Source: Coptodactyla brooksi
Lineage: Eukaryota; Arthropoda; Insecta; Coleoptera; Scarabaeidae
Assembly (NCBI GenBank): GCA_033557675.1
Contig: JAWQRM010000003.1
Span: forward strand, 1 to 52,318
Direction: 5' to 3'
Length of the DNA: 52,318 nt
Of the stretch, positions 24,901 through 37,108 are shown one piece after another. The translations under genes and the position numbers were made by a program. How positions within the stretch are numbered: position 1 is the stretch's first letter; every line of letters begins with the position of its first letter. The notes beneath the pieces were generated by a model. The model searched no databases and was not told the origin of the DNA. It was given only the letters and a program-made list of their open reading frames with translations.

Positions 24901-26880
24901 AATGACATAATTCATAAAAAGATTACAACGAGTCGTTTGAAAGAAAAAAAATTGATACCAACTCGCCAGTTCGAATTTGAAACGCTCGGCTGTCGATCAA
25001 GTGTATAGAATAGTCAATATTATAGGAAAAAGGTTTAGGAGAGAAAAAAAATGTGTTCTGCTATCTTCCTAGAAGTAGCACAGACATCAGATACGGTAGT
25101 GTTACGTAAGGTTGAAAGTTATTTCCCTAAACGGTCCACGGATATTCTAAAGTCACGCATAACAGAAAGATTCTTTAGAATAAAACAAGAAGAGAGACTC
25201 TCTCTCGGTCTCTCTCTCTCTCTGTCTCTCTCTCGGTCTCTCTCCTTCTCTCTCTCTCGGTCTCTCTTTCTCGGTCTCTCTCTCTCGGTCTCTCTCTCTC
25301 TCTCGGTCTCTCTCTCTCTCTCTCGGTCTCTCTCTCTCTCTCGGTCTCTCTTTCTCGGTCTCTCTTTCTCGGTCTCTCTCTCTCTCTCTCTTGCTCAGAA
25401 AGAGAGAGTGAGAGAGAGAGAGAGAGACCGAGAGAGAGAGAGAGAGAGACCGAAAGAGAGAGAGAGAGGGAGAGAGAGAGAGACATGTTAGTGTAGTACA
25501 AAAATAAAAATCAGGGTATTGTGCTTACTTTAAAGTGCATATTAAGTTAATTGGTTCTTTTGGTGACAATCGTTTAACTTTAACACAATTGGTTTACCTG
25601 TAAGTGATCAATCCCCAATTCTCCATGGCGCCAGTGGAAAAATCGGGCAAGGCGACCATATCGATTTTCGGTAAAGGAAACTTCGTCTGGAAGTAATCCT
25701 CGTAGTACTTGAGCAGCGCCGGTCCAATTTTCAGGCTGAAGGCCGCCTGATTCGGGGCCGTCTCCCTGAACCAAACGGAAACGGTACCGTTGCTCAGGTG
25801 GTGAAAATCCGACACGACGAACGCCACCAAGTACGTGGACATCGGGACGGAAACTTCGAAATGATCCCAAAAGTACCCGTCCACGTTTTCGCTACAAGGA
25901 AAAAAGAGAAGTTGTGGAAACGTATCAGGTCGCGGTTTGACTGGTTCTTACACGGGTGTCGACTTGAATTTAGGCATATTTGATATGGCGGACATCCCCG
26001 CCGGCCTTCCCAAATTGATCTGGAACCGGGCCTTCATCGCGGGTTCGTCGAAACACGGAAAGGCTCTCCTGGCGTCCGTCGCTTGAAATTGAGTCGCCGC
26101 TATCCACCTCGTCGCGTTATTTACCAAATACGAACTCCTGTAGAATCCCTGGAGGTTATCGTTTAAAATACCGACGAACCTCATGGTGATAACGTAAGAT
26201 TTTCCCCGCGCTAATTCCTCCTTTAAATGTATAACGAAGAAATTTCTTTCGGTGTCGTTCGTCGGTCGTAAGACTTCCAGACTTCTCCCGTCCTCGTCGA
26301 CCACTTCGACCGAACTCTCCTCTATGTCCAGCTCGTCGGCGTGCAGGGTGACGCTCGAGGTCGCTTCTTGGACGGTGACGTTTATGGTAACGTTTCCGCT
26401 GAACGTAAAATTCCCTTCGTACATGAAGGGCAACAGGTACAACTGATACGAAGTGGGCTTGACCGACTTCGGCAGCCTTAAGTCCACTTCCGGTTTCTTT
26501 GTGGCGGCAGCGGCGGTCGCGGTGACGACCTCCGTCGTGGCTTCGGTCGTCTCTTTGACGTCCTCGAGCACCTCTTTCGCGCTGAACACTTCGACGACCG
26601 GCGTCGGAGTGCCGGTCGCGGCGCACTCGCCCGGAACGACCGTCCTCGCTTTGGGGGCGAAGTGATAAGTCAAAAGGGCCGTCGCGACTATCGCCAGCAC
26701 GAAAAACACCAACAGGAACGCGACGAGCAGCCTCGAAATCGAAACGTTCCTCTGCTTTCTAAACGAGGTGATGGTATCCATTACGTCCAGCTTTTCGGAC
26801 ACGTGAGTCATCACATGCGAGGTCAAGAAAGTGAAGATCTGCAACAAGACGAGAACTTGTAACCCTCGAACGCCCTGCAT
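18952..26880 (-). CDS. APN: Aminopeptidase N (M1 family), type II membrane protein, complete
   Basis: Seven minus-strand exons (26880..25952, 25891..25598, 23703..22635, 22579..22380, 19608..19297, 19235..19157, 19104..18952) join in frame to 1011 residues. A transmembrane helix at about 51-72 (LLVAFLLVFFVLAIVATALL) follows a short basic segment, so the catalytic part is extracellular. A Thr/Ala-rich stalk follows. GAMEN is at 397-401, the zinc site is HELAH 433-437 plus Glu456, and the catalytic Tyr is 519 (SYAKGA). The C-terminus is hydrophilic with no GPI signal, which sets it apart from the three plus-strand genes. I chose the first in-frame ATG; an ATG at 26781 has a good context, sits just before the membrane helix and would give 978 residues. 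A GT-AG pair at 27024/26972 suggests a 53 bp intron in the 5' UTR. The intron 22379-19609 carries a Penelope-like element. Confidence 0.92.
19690..21085 (+). mobile_element. Decayed Penelope-like retroelement in an aminopeptidase intron
   Basis: The plus strand encodes, with stops and shifts, the end of a Penelope-type reverse transcriptase near 20090-20370 (NFLDLTLSK, FDIYRKPTS, then HKLSAFRFF). A GIY-YIG endonuclease remnant follows near 20640-20830 (IGQMGRKLKTRL, TTGHKMDF, KRMDLLEQFKIF). The ends, about 19690-19800 and 20960-21085, are inverted copies of one another and carry the GATGATGCACTTCGAA tail. Inverted termini are known for this retroelement class. It lies antisense to the host gene and is certainly inactive. 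Confidence 0.8.
21340..22200 (+). mobile_element. Possible decayed LINE-like fragment
   Basis: Broken plus-strand frames include WEKYFEKLYQDED near 21610, typical of the linker before a LINE reverse transcriptase, and KIFERKMIEWIMGN near 22110, typical of an RTE-like C-terminal end. Many stops interrupt it. The resemblance is by pattern only; it could be unrelated AT-rich sequence. Confidence 0.3.
24225..24720. mobile_element. Foldback (hairpin) element in an aminopeptidase intron
   Basis: The stretch 24300-24407 pairs with the reverse complement of about 24528-24650. Shared blocks are GAGATGATTA, TTAATTGTGAGTGAA, TGTGGATG and AATTATAAGCTTTTTAT. GAACCTTACAGAA...GCTTCTG lies at each end (24235, 24692) and again at 24050. 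No coding capacity is seen; it is most likely a non-autonomous inverted-repeat element. Confidence 0.65.
25190..25490. repeat. (TC)n / (GA)n mirror-palindromic microsatellite
   Basis: About 210 bp of TCTCTCGG-type repeats is followed by about 85 bp of GAGAGACC-type repeats, so the tract is self-complementary. It lies in the second intron of the type II aminopeptidase. Open frames across it on both strands are Ser/Leu/Arg repeats and artefacts of composition. Confidence 0.95.
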
Positions 26881-29830
26881 CCTATTTTGAATAAACACGC
26901 GGTGTCTCTTTGTACACGGTACATCCTTTCACATTGAAATGAAGCCCCCTCGACGCTATCCTCTTTTGTGTCTGAAATCGGGACGTTCAAATGCGGGAGG
27001 ATGTTCCGCCGGGTTTAAAGTTACCTTTCACGGAGTTTACAAAAGATAAAGATCGCGTTGACGGTGTTCAATAAAAGAACTAGAGTTTAAAATGCCGATA
27101 AGCAGAAAAAGGAACGCATCGCTCATTTATCTCACATTGGAGAGTTATTTTTCTCTCGTCGTAATCAAGAGTAAAAATACGTATCCTTCAAATGTTTTGC
27201 CATAAAGAGAAATCGTTCAAAGGCAGTACAACAGAACCATAAAAAACATACACGTAAAACCATTTTAGAACGTGGTAATATAAAAATTTACCATTACAAA
27301 ACGATATTGATTTATGTTGCCAGATGTAGCCTTTTAAAAATCAAAAGATGCCAGAGAGCAATAAAATCAATAAATACACTCCTGGTGTAAACGATGTTTC
27401 ATGTAAACAACAATAGATACCAAAATTAACTAATTACATGGAGTTCTTAAATAAAATGTTTTTAGTTATATAAGCTTTTTTGTCCCAATTTTTTGTAGTA
27501 CTTTAGTACTGAAGTACCTAAGGTAGGCATTGAGAAATTTCAGGAAATAAAACAATAAGAATGTTATTCAAAAAACACCATAAACATACTGACAAATCCT
27601 ACAGTAAAGTTAAATTATTAAAAAGAACAGATGTAGTAGCTTAAAAGCGAAAAGTTGTCAAAGAGAGGAATAAAATTAATAAATTCATCCCTTGTGTAAA
27701 AAAACAATAAATATTAAAATTAACTAGTTATATTGCGTTTTTAAATAAAATGTTTTTAGTTATATTTTTTTTGGGACAAACATATAAAGCAAGTAAAGAA
27801 TCCTACAGTAATGTTAAATTATTAAAGGTACTTGAACAAGCATATTTTAATAGTAAAGTATAACCTAGAAAACGCAGACATTAGCATCTAATTCAATTCT
27901 GACCTTCATAATTATCCAACTGGGACTAATCAAGGAGATCATAGTTCAAGCCATCTACGATACTATTATACAGATCGCTATAATGCCTTTGCGAATGATA
28001 ATAAGCGAGATAAAATAACATTGGGGAAAAATGGATAATGAATTTAAAAGAAAGTTTTAAAACAAACTAATTTCGATACTAATATATTTAAGAACGCCTG
28101 CCAAGCCGGATTACTGCAAACGGGGGAGAATTGTTGACTCGGTAGGAAGGGAGAGAGGGCCACAGTTGTAAAAGTGTTTACTTTCTGGCTTTCATATCGC
28201 AAAACTCTGCCAAAATCGATTTCCAGACGTGAGCAAACGTAAACGATACCGCAAATGATTGTTGTCGTCAAAAACAACTCAATTAAAAACCCGTTAAAGA
28301 GCCTTCGATCGAGGAATAATCGACCCTTTAATTAAAGTTGTGAACCTCGACACTTTTAAGATTTTTCTGAGACTTCCAGTTTGTTTACGCCGGTTTAAAA
28401 AGGAACCAACATATCACTGGTTGTTATTAGGTCAGCGGCAGTTAAAATTAGCCGTAATAAATTTCTTTCCAGCGAGCGTGCTTAACCTGATGACGGCGCC
28501 TAATTCCGCTTATCTTTTCGAATTTTAATCCGCCCGAAATTGAGCTTTCTCGTCATTAATTGAAACGCTGGCGCGTTTTAGCCTGCATCTCGACAATTGT
28601 CGCGTTAATTAGGCGCCATAAGTAGCAATTAGGCGAACGTTAACATTCGAAAGCTTCGCGAAGAATGCGCTTCAGACCAGATCTTAATTGAAAACGTACA
28701 AACTGAAATTTAACGCTTAATTAATGCTATATTAAGAACGCGGTAACGCTCGCAAACGGGATTAATAATTTCTTCGAAAAGTCGGCTCCGGTTACTACAG
28801 GAATTGCATTGCAGGAACCGTACCGCACGCTGCAGGTATTTTAAATATTTATATTGGGAAAATGCAGCCGCGTTTGAGTGGGAAATTATTCGTCTTCGAA
28901 AGGTTAACGAATTTTTGACAAAAAATTAACGAAACTATCGTGAATTCGCGAAATTATACGAGCGAAATACGCACCTTTACAACATATTTACGACGGTATT
29001 TTCATAATTCACAATAACTTCTCACTCGCGCGCCACGTGCGTCTTTTGCAGCCGCGTTCAGTTGACTGAAAATGTATTTTGAAATACGCTCCTCGTTATC
29101 TGCGCATGTGCGCGAATGCGAACCCCCTCGAATAAAAAATATCACGGGAATAAACTAAAAGAAATAAACACACGGCGAAAAGTTACTCTCGTATCTGTCG
29201 AGGTGTCTTCGGGAGCTCACAAAAAGGTTTCAAGGAAAAGATTATATGCAGCTGCAGAGAGGACAATGAAACCTCTATGTAAGTAGGGTTCCTCGATTAT
29301 ATTCACGAACTTTACGAATGGGGTGTCGAAAATGTCTAGGAGAGATGCGCGAGGGGGACTCTAAACCACGAGAATTGTTTTTAAAAGCTATTTACGCTTA
29401 CGACTATCTGAAGCTTGCAACGTATCATCGTGACCTCTCAACTTGATCCTAAAAGTTTATACGAAATTCTATGCACGCTACAAACGAATTTAGATAAAAA
29501 GATAACTATTTTTACGTTTCTATTTAACGTGATTATACACAATTCTGTCCTTTCATATTTATACTTTTATCGAAAGCAATTGTTGTTCTTCATTTATTCT
29601 CAATTTATTCGTCGAGATTTATCAAGGGCGGCCTTGACACAATGATAAGAGCAAGTGTGTATTATTACGATCCGTAATAAGCCACAGCCAGAAGATTATT
29701 GAAGGCGGGTGTGCATCGCTACGTATCTTGCTTATTTCCTGAAGAATTTCAAAAATTTTCAACCATTTTCTTAAGTTGAGTGAGAAGCTGATGATTTAAC
29801 CGTTGTCTAAAATCTTGAGTCTTAAAAATG
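26881..29830. other. Intergenic region upstream of the type II aminopeptidase
   Basis: No convincing gene is seen. Positions 27321-27485 and 27628-27770 are two diverged direct copies (CAGATGTAG, AATAAAATYAATAAAT, AAATAAAATGTTTTTAGTTATAT) with a 307 bp step. From about 28100 to 29650 the composition is less AT-rich and not obviously repetitive, so promoter or enhancer DNA and non-coding first exons could lie here, but nothing specific can be assigned. Confidence 0.5.
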
Positions 29831-32450
29831 TATTTTATGCAAATAAAATAATATATTTACTGTTTTTTATTAATTACTAAAAAAAACTATTAATGCAATA
29901 TTTTATATTAAAATTTATTATATGATTTTTTGATAGCCAGAAAGTAGTGTTTTTTATAAATTTTTTATATAAAATGTTATTTTCAGTATATCTGTTATGT
30001 TAATATTATTTATATCTGGATGTTTCAGGAATTTTATTATTATATTCCTCGTTAATTACTAGGGTAAAATGTATTCTATATTAAACAATTTATTTTTGTA
30101 ATAAAATAATTTTTTATGTAAAATTTTTATTTATATTATTTATATCTGTATGTTTTTCAAGAATTTTTTTATGAAACTACCCGTTAATTACTAAGCTAAA
30201 ATATATTCTATATTAAGCAATTCATTTTTTAATAAAATAATTTTCTATGTAAAATTTTTATATAAAATGTCAACTTGAAGATTTTTTAGTATGTTAGTTA
30301 TAGGTATTTATATTATTTATATCTGGATGTTTTTCAGGAATTTTATTATTATACTACCCGTTAACTAGTAAGCTAAAATATATTCTATATTAAGCAATTT
30401 ATTTTTTTAATAAAATGGTTTTGTATGTAAAATTTTTATATAAAATGTCAAAAAGAATGTCAAGACTTTTTAGTATGTTAGTTATAGGTATTTGTATTAT
30501 TTATATCTAAATGTTTTCCGTGAATTTGATTATTATATTGTCCGTTAGTTAATAAGGTAAAATTTATTCTATATTAAGCAATTTATTTTTTTAGTAAAAT
30601 AATTTTTTGTATAAAATTCTTGTATAAAATGTCAGTTTGAAATTTTTTGGAATGTTGGTTATACTTATATTATTTACATATGGATGTTTTTCATTAATTT
30701 GATTATTATAGTGCCAGTTAATTAGTAAGATAATTTATTCTATATTAAGCAGTTTATTTTTTTAACTATAACAACTTATTAAATAAAATTTTTGTCATCA
30801 GCTTGATGCTTTTTCAATATATCGGTTACTAAAATATTTTTATTTCGTTCTATTTATTTTTATTCTATTTATTTTACATTAAGTAATTTAATTTTTAAAT
30901 AAAATATTTTTTATATCAAATTTTTACATAAAATGTTGGCTTGAAATATTTTCAATTATCGGTTACATTAATGCTATTTATATTTCAGTGTTCTTTGAAA
31001 GTTTGATTATTATATTGGTCGTTAACTAACAAAATAAAATTTGTTTTATATTAAGGGATTTACTTTTTTAATTAGAACCATTTATTAAATAAAATTTTAT
31101 ATAAACCGTCAGATTGAAGGTTTTTCAGTATAGTTTAATTATTATACCGTAATTTTTTATAAAATATTATTTTTATTTAAATCTTTACATAAAACGTTAG
31201 CTTGAAACTTTTTTAATGTATCAGTTAAATTGATATTATTTATATCGGGATATTTTTCAGGAATTTTACTTTTATCGTGCCTATTAATTAATAAGATAAA
31301 ATTTATTCTATATTAAGCAATATATTTTTTTAACTAGCACAACTTTTTAAATAAGAGTTTTATATAAAACTTGAACTTGAAGCCTTTTTTAGTATATCAG
31401 TTGTATTAATATAATTTATATTTATTTATTTTCAGAAATTTAATTAGTATATTTTCCATTAATTAACGGAATAAGGTAAAATTTATTCTTTGTTTAGCAA
31501 TTTATTTTTTTAATAAAACAATTTTCTATATAAAATTGTTATTTAAAATGTCAGCTTAAAGCTAAATTACCATGTCAGTTATATTAATATTATTTATGTT
31601 TATTTATATTCAAGGATTTGATTATTACATTACCCTTTAATTAATAAGGTGTAATTTATTCGATATTAAACAATTTATTTTTTACATAAAATATTTTTTT
31701 ATATAAAATTTTGATAGAAAACGTTAACCTGAATCTTTTTTTTAGTATATCAGTTTTAGTGATATCATTTACGTTTGAATATTTTTCGGGAATTTAGTTG
31801 TGTTATTGCCACCTAATTAATAAGACAAAGTTTATTTTACATTAAACGATTTATTTTTTTAATAAAATAACAATATAAAATGTAAGCTGACATTTTATAA
31901 ATGTAAGATTTTTTTAATATGTTATATTTATATTATTTAGATCTGGATGTTTTTCATGAATTTGATTATTATATTGTCCGTTAATTAATTAGATAAAATT
32001 CACTTTACATTAAGCAATTTATTTTACTAAATAAAATATGTTTTATATAAAATTTTTATATAAAACGTCAGCTAGAAACTTTTTCAATGAATCAATTAAA
32101 TTAACATCGTTTTTAATTGATGCAGCATTCCATTGGCATTGATGTAATTTGCCATATTGTTCTTGGAATTATTATTTTGACAGAGGATTTTGTATGATAT
32201 GTTGAAGATCAGTTACATAAAAATTATTTTTCTAAATTAGAACCTAACAAGTAAGAACTTAATTGTAGACATTTGGTACTTAAACTCCCTGATTTTGTTT
32301 TTCTTCAATCTTGAAATAATAAAATAACTTTTTATATAAAGTGTCAGGTAGAAGCGTTTTTGGTTTATCAAGTATATTGATATTATTTATGTATAGTTGT
32401 TATTCGAGAAGTCTATTCTGTATTAATAATAATAAATAAGGTAAAATTCA
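29830..32450. repeat. AT-rich satellite array, unit about 180 bp
   Basis: The unit (TTATTTATATCTGGATGTTTTTC, AGGAATTTTATTATTATA, TTAATTANTAAGNTAAAAT, TTCTATATTAAGCAATTTATTTTTT, TATAAAATGTCA) recurs about 13 times, for example at 30012, 30141, 30319, 30501 and 30677. Copies are diverged and spacing varies from 129 to about 290 bp. The same unit forms a second array at 34650-35580. Confidence 0.85.
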
Positions 32451-32479
32451 TTGTGTGTAGTTGTTTGTTTGATGCGATG

Positions 32480-32530
32480 TTCGTTCCGCAAAGCCGCCCG
32501 GCGCCCTTAAGTCGCGCCGAAGGGACGTCG
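32480..32530 (-). repeat. GC-rich 51 bp conserved core, copy 2
   Basis: This is the inverted copy of 6942-6992 with 49 of 51 positions identical. It sits immediately beyond the satellite array, and the flanks, apart from short ATTAGAGGATA similarity, do not align well. The function is unknown. Confidence 0.7.
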
Positions 32531-32828
32531 CGTAACCGTTGTCATGTTGTAACCGTTTTTCTGTTATCTTTAAATATACATTTCGTTCAATTACTCGTGT
32601 ATTGCTTTGATAACACTATCCTCTAATAGTAGTAATTACTGGTTTTGTCGTCTATGTGCACCCACCTTCAAAATCCAATCTACGACGAGAGACACGAGCG
32701 TAATCATTTGTAAACTATCCAGTGCGTCACCTCATTAAATAATTTAATGCGGCATTGATGAATAGTTCTGTTTGTCGGGGCGGTCCGAGCGAGAAGTTAT
32801 GAAAGACAATAAGAAAAACGTGAAAGTA

Positions 32829-32834
32829 TTTATT
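32829..32834 (-). terminator. Poly(A) signal of the V-ATPase subunit a gene
   Basis: AATAAA on the minus strand lies about 100 bp past the stop codon at 32935. Confidence 0.6.
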
Positions 32835-32934
32835 GCACACGTCGTCGGCTAGAATTCTTTTCTACACATCGCTATTTGTTTTACACCTTACTACTAATCG
32901 CGCACGCGCGCTACTCGGTTAAAATGCGCATTTC

Positions 32935-35900
32935 TCAGTCGGCACCGTCACCGTCATCTTCCAGGATCAGCTTGAAGCTGAAGGGTTGGAACGGATAGCC
33001 GAGTCCCTCGTAGAATTTGCTCATAAACTCGACCCTGGAAAGACAGCGGTGGTTACAAGGAGGACCCGCGAGGCTTAAAACTTGACCTACCAGTGCAAAC
33101 GCAACGTGTGCAGGAAAGCGCTCAGACCTTCCATCATCACGAGGATCCCGACCGTCAAGACGGCCCACGCTCCGAAGATGAAGTACATGATGACGCCGCC
33201 TTCGTATCCCCTCGAGATGAACGCCTGCTGCAGGACCATGTTCCATAGCACCTCGGAAAGTTCTGGAAAATTGCAAGTTAATTATTTGGGTATTGAAGTA
33301 TTTAGTGGTAAGTGTATATCGTACGAGCGTGCGCCAAAGACAGAGCCCACAAACGGAGGTAGGACGCCGTGTGGGAGACCGTGCTGAGCACGTATTCTAT
33401 GGTGTGAATCGCCTGGTGGATGAATATGTCCGACAGGGCTTCGTCCTCCTCGTTGTGACCGCCGCCGTGGTGCTGCGCCGGCGCGGGTTTGATCTCCTCC
33501 AGGCTCGTCCCGGGCTGGAGTTCTATGCCCTGGTTTATGTCCCCGTTCATTATTTCCTGTGGGGAATAAATTAGAATTGAAGAGAAAAACGATTTTCGAA
33601 CCGCTCACGTGTTTCCCGTTGTTCTTCCTCTGCACCATGACGAAGAATGGTTTTCCCAACAGCATGACCGGTATGCAGATGACGGCGATGACGACGAACA
33701 CCATCTGGACGGTGCCCTGCCCGTCGAACATGTACTCCATGCAGCCGTCGTGCGGCTCGTTCGCCTTGAACAGCATCATGTTGATGAAGAGGATGAGGAC
33801 GGACGGGGCGCAGTACGAGCCGTACTCGAACGCGGCGTCGCGGTCCGAGCTGAAGAGGATCCACTTCATGAACATCATGACGACCATCCACAGGAACAGC
33901 AGCGACAGGAAGATTATCTGCGGGAGGAACATGAAGACGAAGTTCTCCATCTTGTGGAAGAACCTGTAGTTGACGACGCTCATGCACACGCCGAACATCA
34001 TGTGGAAGACGCCGAAGATGATGGACAGCTTCATCTTGTACGAATTGAGGAAGATGATCTTGTTCTTGGCGAGCATCCAGAGCGGGTCGACGCCGAGAAA
34101 GTACGGGGTGCCCGTGTAGTCGTAGATCGGGTCCAGCTCGAACTCGTCCGTCGCGTTCAGGACGCTGAAGTAGGTGTTCACGCGCCAACTGGAGCCGAAG
34201 ATGTTCATCGTCCTCGAGAACAGGTCGTTGTACATGACGCCGGTGTATATGGAGAAGATGCCCATGAGCAGGATGATGTAGCGGCCGGAGAAGAAGATGT
34301 TCCAGATCTCGCTCGAGCTCTTCTTCGCCATGTGCTTCTTCTCGTCCAAAACCATGTACAGGCCGAAGAGGAAGAGGATGAAGCCGTGGCCGCAATCGCC
34401 GAACATGATCGCGAACAGGAACGGGAAGGTCACGATCGTGTACAGGGCCGGATTCACCTCCCTGTACGAGGCGATCCCGTAGGAGTCTATCAGGTTCTGG
34501 AAACCCCTCGTGAACTTGTTCGTCCGGTTAAACGTCGGCGGTTGCTCGTTTGTTTCGATTACATTCAAAAACGACGCTATGGAGCTACCACCCGCACTCT
34601 AAAAATAAACAAACATAAGTACATTCATATTATTGATTTCTGAACATTTTTCAGTAATTTCAATATTCCATTGTTAAGTTAAATTTTAAATTTTATTACT
34701 AGATTATCCGGTAGTTAATAAGCTAAAGTTCATTCTATATTAAACAATTTATTTTTTTAAATAAAACAATTTTTTTATATAAAATGTCAGCTTCAAGCTT
34801 TTTCAGTATATCAGCTACATTCATACTATCCATTTCTAGCCATTTTTCAGTAATTTCAATATTAGTAATGCAACAGTTATTTTATACTTTTATACTAAGC
34901 AATTTATTCTCTTTAGTACAACATTTTTATATATTTTTTTACATAAAATATCCATTCAAGCTTTTTCTGAATATCATTTATATTAATATTATATATGTCT
35001 GGATGTTTTCGGATTTTTTTTAATATATCAGTTAAATTAATATTATTAATTTAACCATTTCCTTAGGTTGGGTTTACTTCATTTCACGTTTTTGTGGAGT
35101 GTTGCAAAATGGTGTTTAATGGTGTGTAATTTTTATCTAAATTGTCAGCCTGAAGCTTTTTCAGCATATCGGTTAAATTAATATTACATACATGTAATAT
35201 TTTTCGGAAATTTGATTATTATATTGTTCGTTAATTAATAAGATAAAGTTTATTCCATACTAAGCAATTTATCTTCTTCAATAAAACATTTTTTATATGA
35301 AATGGTTAACTTGTTTTTTCAGTATATCATTTATATTAATATTACTTATACCTGGATGTTTTTGGAAATTTTATTATTAGAGTATCCGGTAATTAATAAG
35401 CTAAAGTTCATCCTATATTAAAGAATTTATTTTTTAAATAAAATAATTTTTTTATATAAAATGTCAGTTTGAAGCTTTTTCAGTATATCGGTTATATTCA
35501 TATTATCGATTTCAGGACATTTTTCGGTAATTTCAATATTACATTGAATCAATTATTTTCTTTCTTTTCAATTATTTTTTATTAATTGTCATTTGTGTTG
35601 ATAATTTAATTTATGCAGTATTTTGCACAAATATTTATATAAGCCTTTATAGAATGACACCCAAGAAAAACGTAAAACTTTTATAATAGAAGCAAAAACT
35701 GCCATACTATGGATATTTGATCTGGCACCTCTCATGTAGAACTGAAAAATGTTGATGAAGCAAACTGTGTTGACTTGTTTTATAAAACTTTCAAATTTAA
35801 GAGAGAAAATTATCGAAAAATTTACAAGAGACAATTAGACAATTAGTTGGAGTAAATATGGGTAGATCAGAAAAGTTATTAGAAGCAATTAAATGTTACC

Positions 35901-37108
35901 ACCAGCTTGGCATTTGCTTTGTATCAACTTGGCATCATGGTAGCAACAATTTGATGGAGAAAATTGTCTTTCTCTAACATCATTCTAGAGAAAATACTGC
36001 AGAATTTGCCCCTACTTACTGAAGCGTCCTGAAGGGCTTTCTGGACAATGGGGATATCCTTGGTGGGCACCCAACATTCCCCGATCAGGCATTTCTTGGT
36101 CACGTCCATGTTGAACATGTTCAGCGTGTGGTAGATCGCCTTCATCTTCCTGACCATGATGCTCCAGTTTTGGAGTTCCTTCGCGACCGTCACGAGGACC
36201 CTGCTGCGGTGGTCCGCGGTCTGGTTCAGGACCAGCATCAGATCCTCGATCCTGGTCTTGACGTTCTGCAGCGTCTCGTTCCTCTCGGCGTTCGAGCTCG
36301 GGCACTGGTAGATCGAGGCGTGGAAACCGGCGCAGACCTTCGTGATGCGCGACTTGAGCTGCTCCCCCTGGAAGAAGGCGACGAAGACCGTCTTGCGGAT
36401 CTCGTTTCCGGTCGCCGGATCCTCGAGGGCCTTCTCGATCTCCGTCTGCCTGAGGAAGACGTTCCCACGGGAAATCCTCCACAGCATCCTCTCGAAAGCG
36501 GGCACCCTCTCCCTGTTCACGACGCCCGCCACGAAACCCAACCTCCCGCGCGTCGTCGTCGCCTGGCTCTCCTCGGGAATCAGGGACTTGTGGACGGTGT
36601 CCATACCGTTAGCTTCCTCCTGCTCTATGAAGAAAGACTGCGTCTTCTCCAGGACGTGCTTGAATTCCGCGAGCTCCAAATAGTTGGACTTCAACTTCAC
36701 GGCGCTCTCGCTCAGCTCCCTTATGTCTCCTTCCGTCTTCTCGAGGTGCGCCTCCAAATCGATTATCTCCCTCGGGTTGGGCGCCTTCGGCAACTCGATC
36801 ACGTCCGGGATGTTGACGTCGTCCTTCCTCACTTCCGCCTCGATGTAGCGGAGCTTGCGCTCCATCTCGTCGCACCTGCGCACTTCGCCTACGAACTTCC
36901 TCTGGAAGGCGCTCACCTCTTCGTTCAACTGCGAGGGACAAACGAAAGATTCGCTTAGAAATCGACGGGAGAAGAAAAATTACGCTCTTACGTCTCTAAA
37001 TTGCACGGTTCCGGTCTCGCCTAGTTCCGAAATCGACTGGTAAGCCGCTTCCGGTTGAATAAAGAGCTGGGACAGGGCCATCTCTTCGCTCCTGAATATC
37101 GACCCCAT
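32935..37108 (-). CDS. Vha100: V-type proton ATPase 100/116 kDa subunit a, complete
   Basis: Six minus-strand exons (37108..36992, 36928..36020, 34598..33609, 33556..33325, 33262..33091, 33034..32935) join in frame to 839 residues, the usual family length. The N-terminus MGSIFRSEEMALSQLF is the conserved start of the cytosolic domain (about 1-390), which binds the V1 stators. The C-terminal half is a membrane domain with helices beginning at YTIVTFPFLFAIMFGD. The segment HTIEYVLSTVSHTASYLRLW holds Arg740, equivalent to the essential proton-channel arginine (yeast Vph1 R735). The protein forms the stator half-channels of the Vo sector. A splice acceptor 19 bp upstream of the ATG (exon start 37127) indicates a further 5' UTR exon. 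The second intron carries a satellite array. I cannot say which insect isoform it is. Confidence 0.96.
34650..35580. repeat. Second array of the ~180 bp satellite, inside the V-ATPase intron
   Basis: About five copies of the 29.8-32.45 kb unit (TTCATTCTATATTAAACAATTTATTTTTT, TATAAAATGTCAGCTT, TTTTTCAGTATATC) recur near 34740, 34900, 35100, 35270 and 35420, in the same orientation as the other array. They lie within intron 34599-36019. The rest of the intron (35580-36019) has no recognisable content. Confidence 0.8.

Noticed and set aside
25051..25501. Open frames across the TC/GA tract
   Set aside because: Products are Ser/Leu or Arg/Glu repeats created by the microsatellite.
18952..26880. 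Minus-strand aminopeptidase as a pseudogene, because its exons are widely scattered and one intron holds a retroelement
   Set aside because: All seven exons join in frame at GT-AG sites and every catalytic residue is present.
33609..34643. Long plus-strand open frame of 344 codons
   Set aside because: It is the antisense shadow of the V-ATPase exon; its product is a low-complexity His/Asp/Val/Glu-rich string with no domain.
36128..36958. Plus-strand open frame of 276 codons
   Set aside because: Antisense to V-ATPase exon 2, which explains the GC-rich open reading; no family features.
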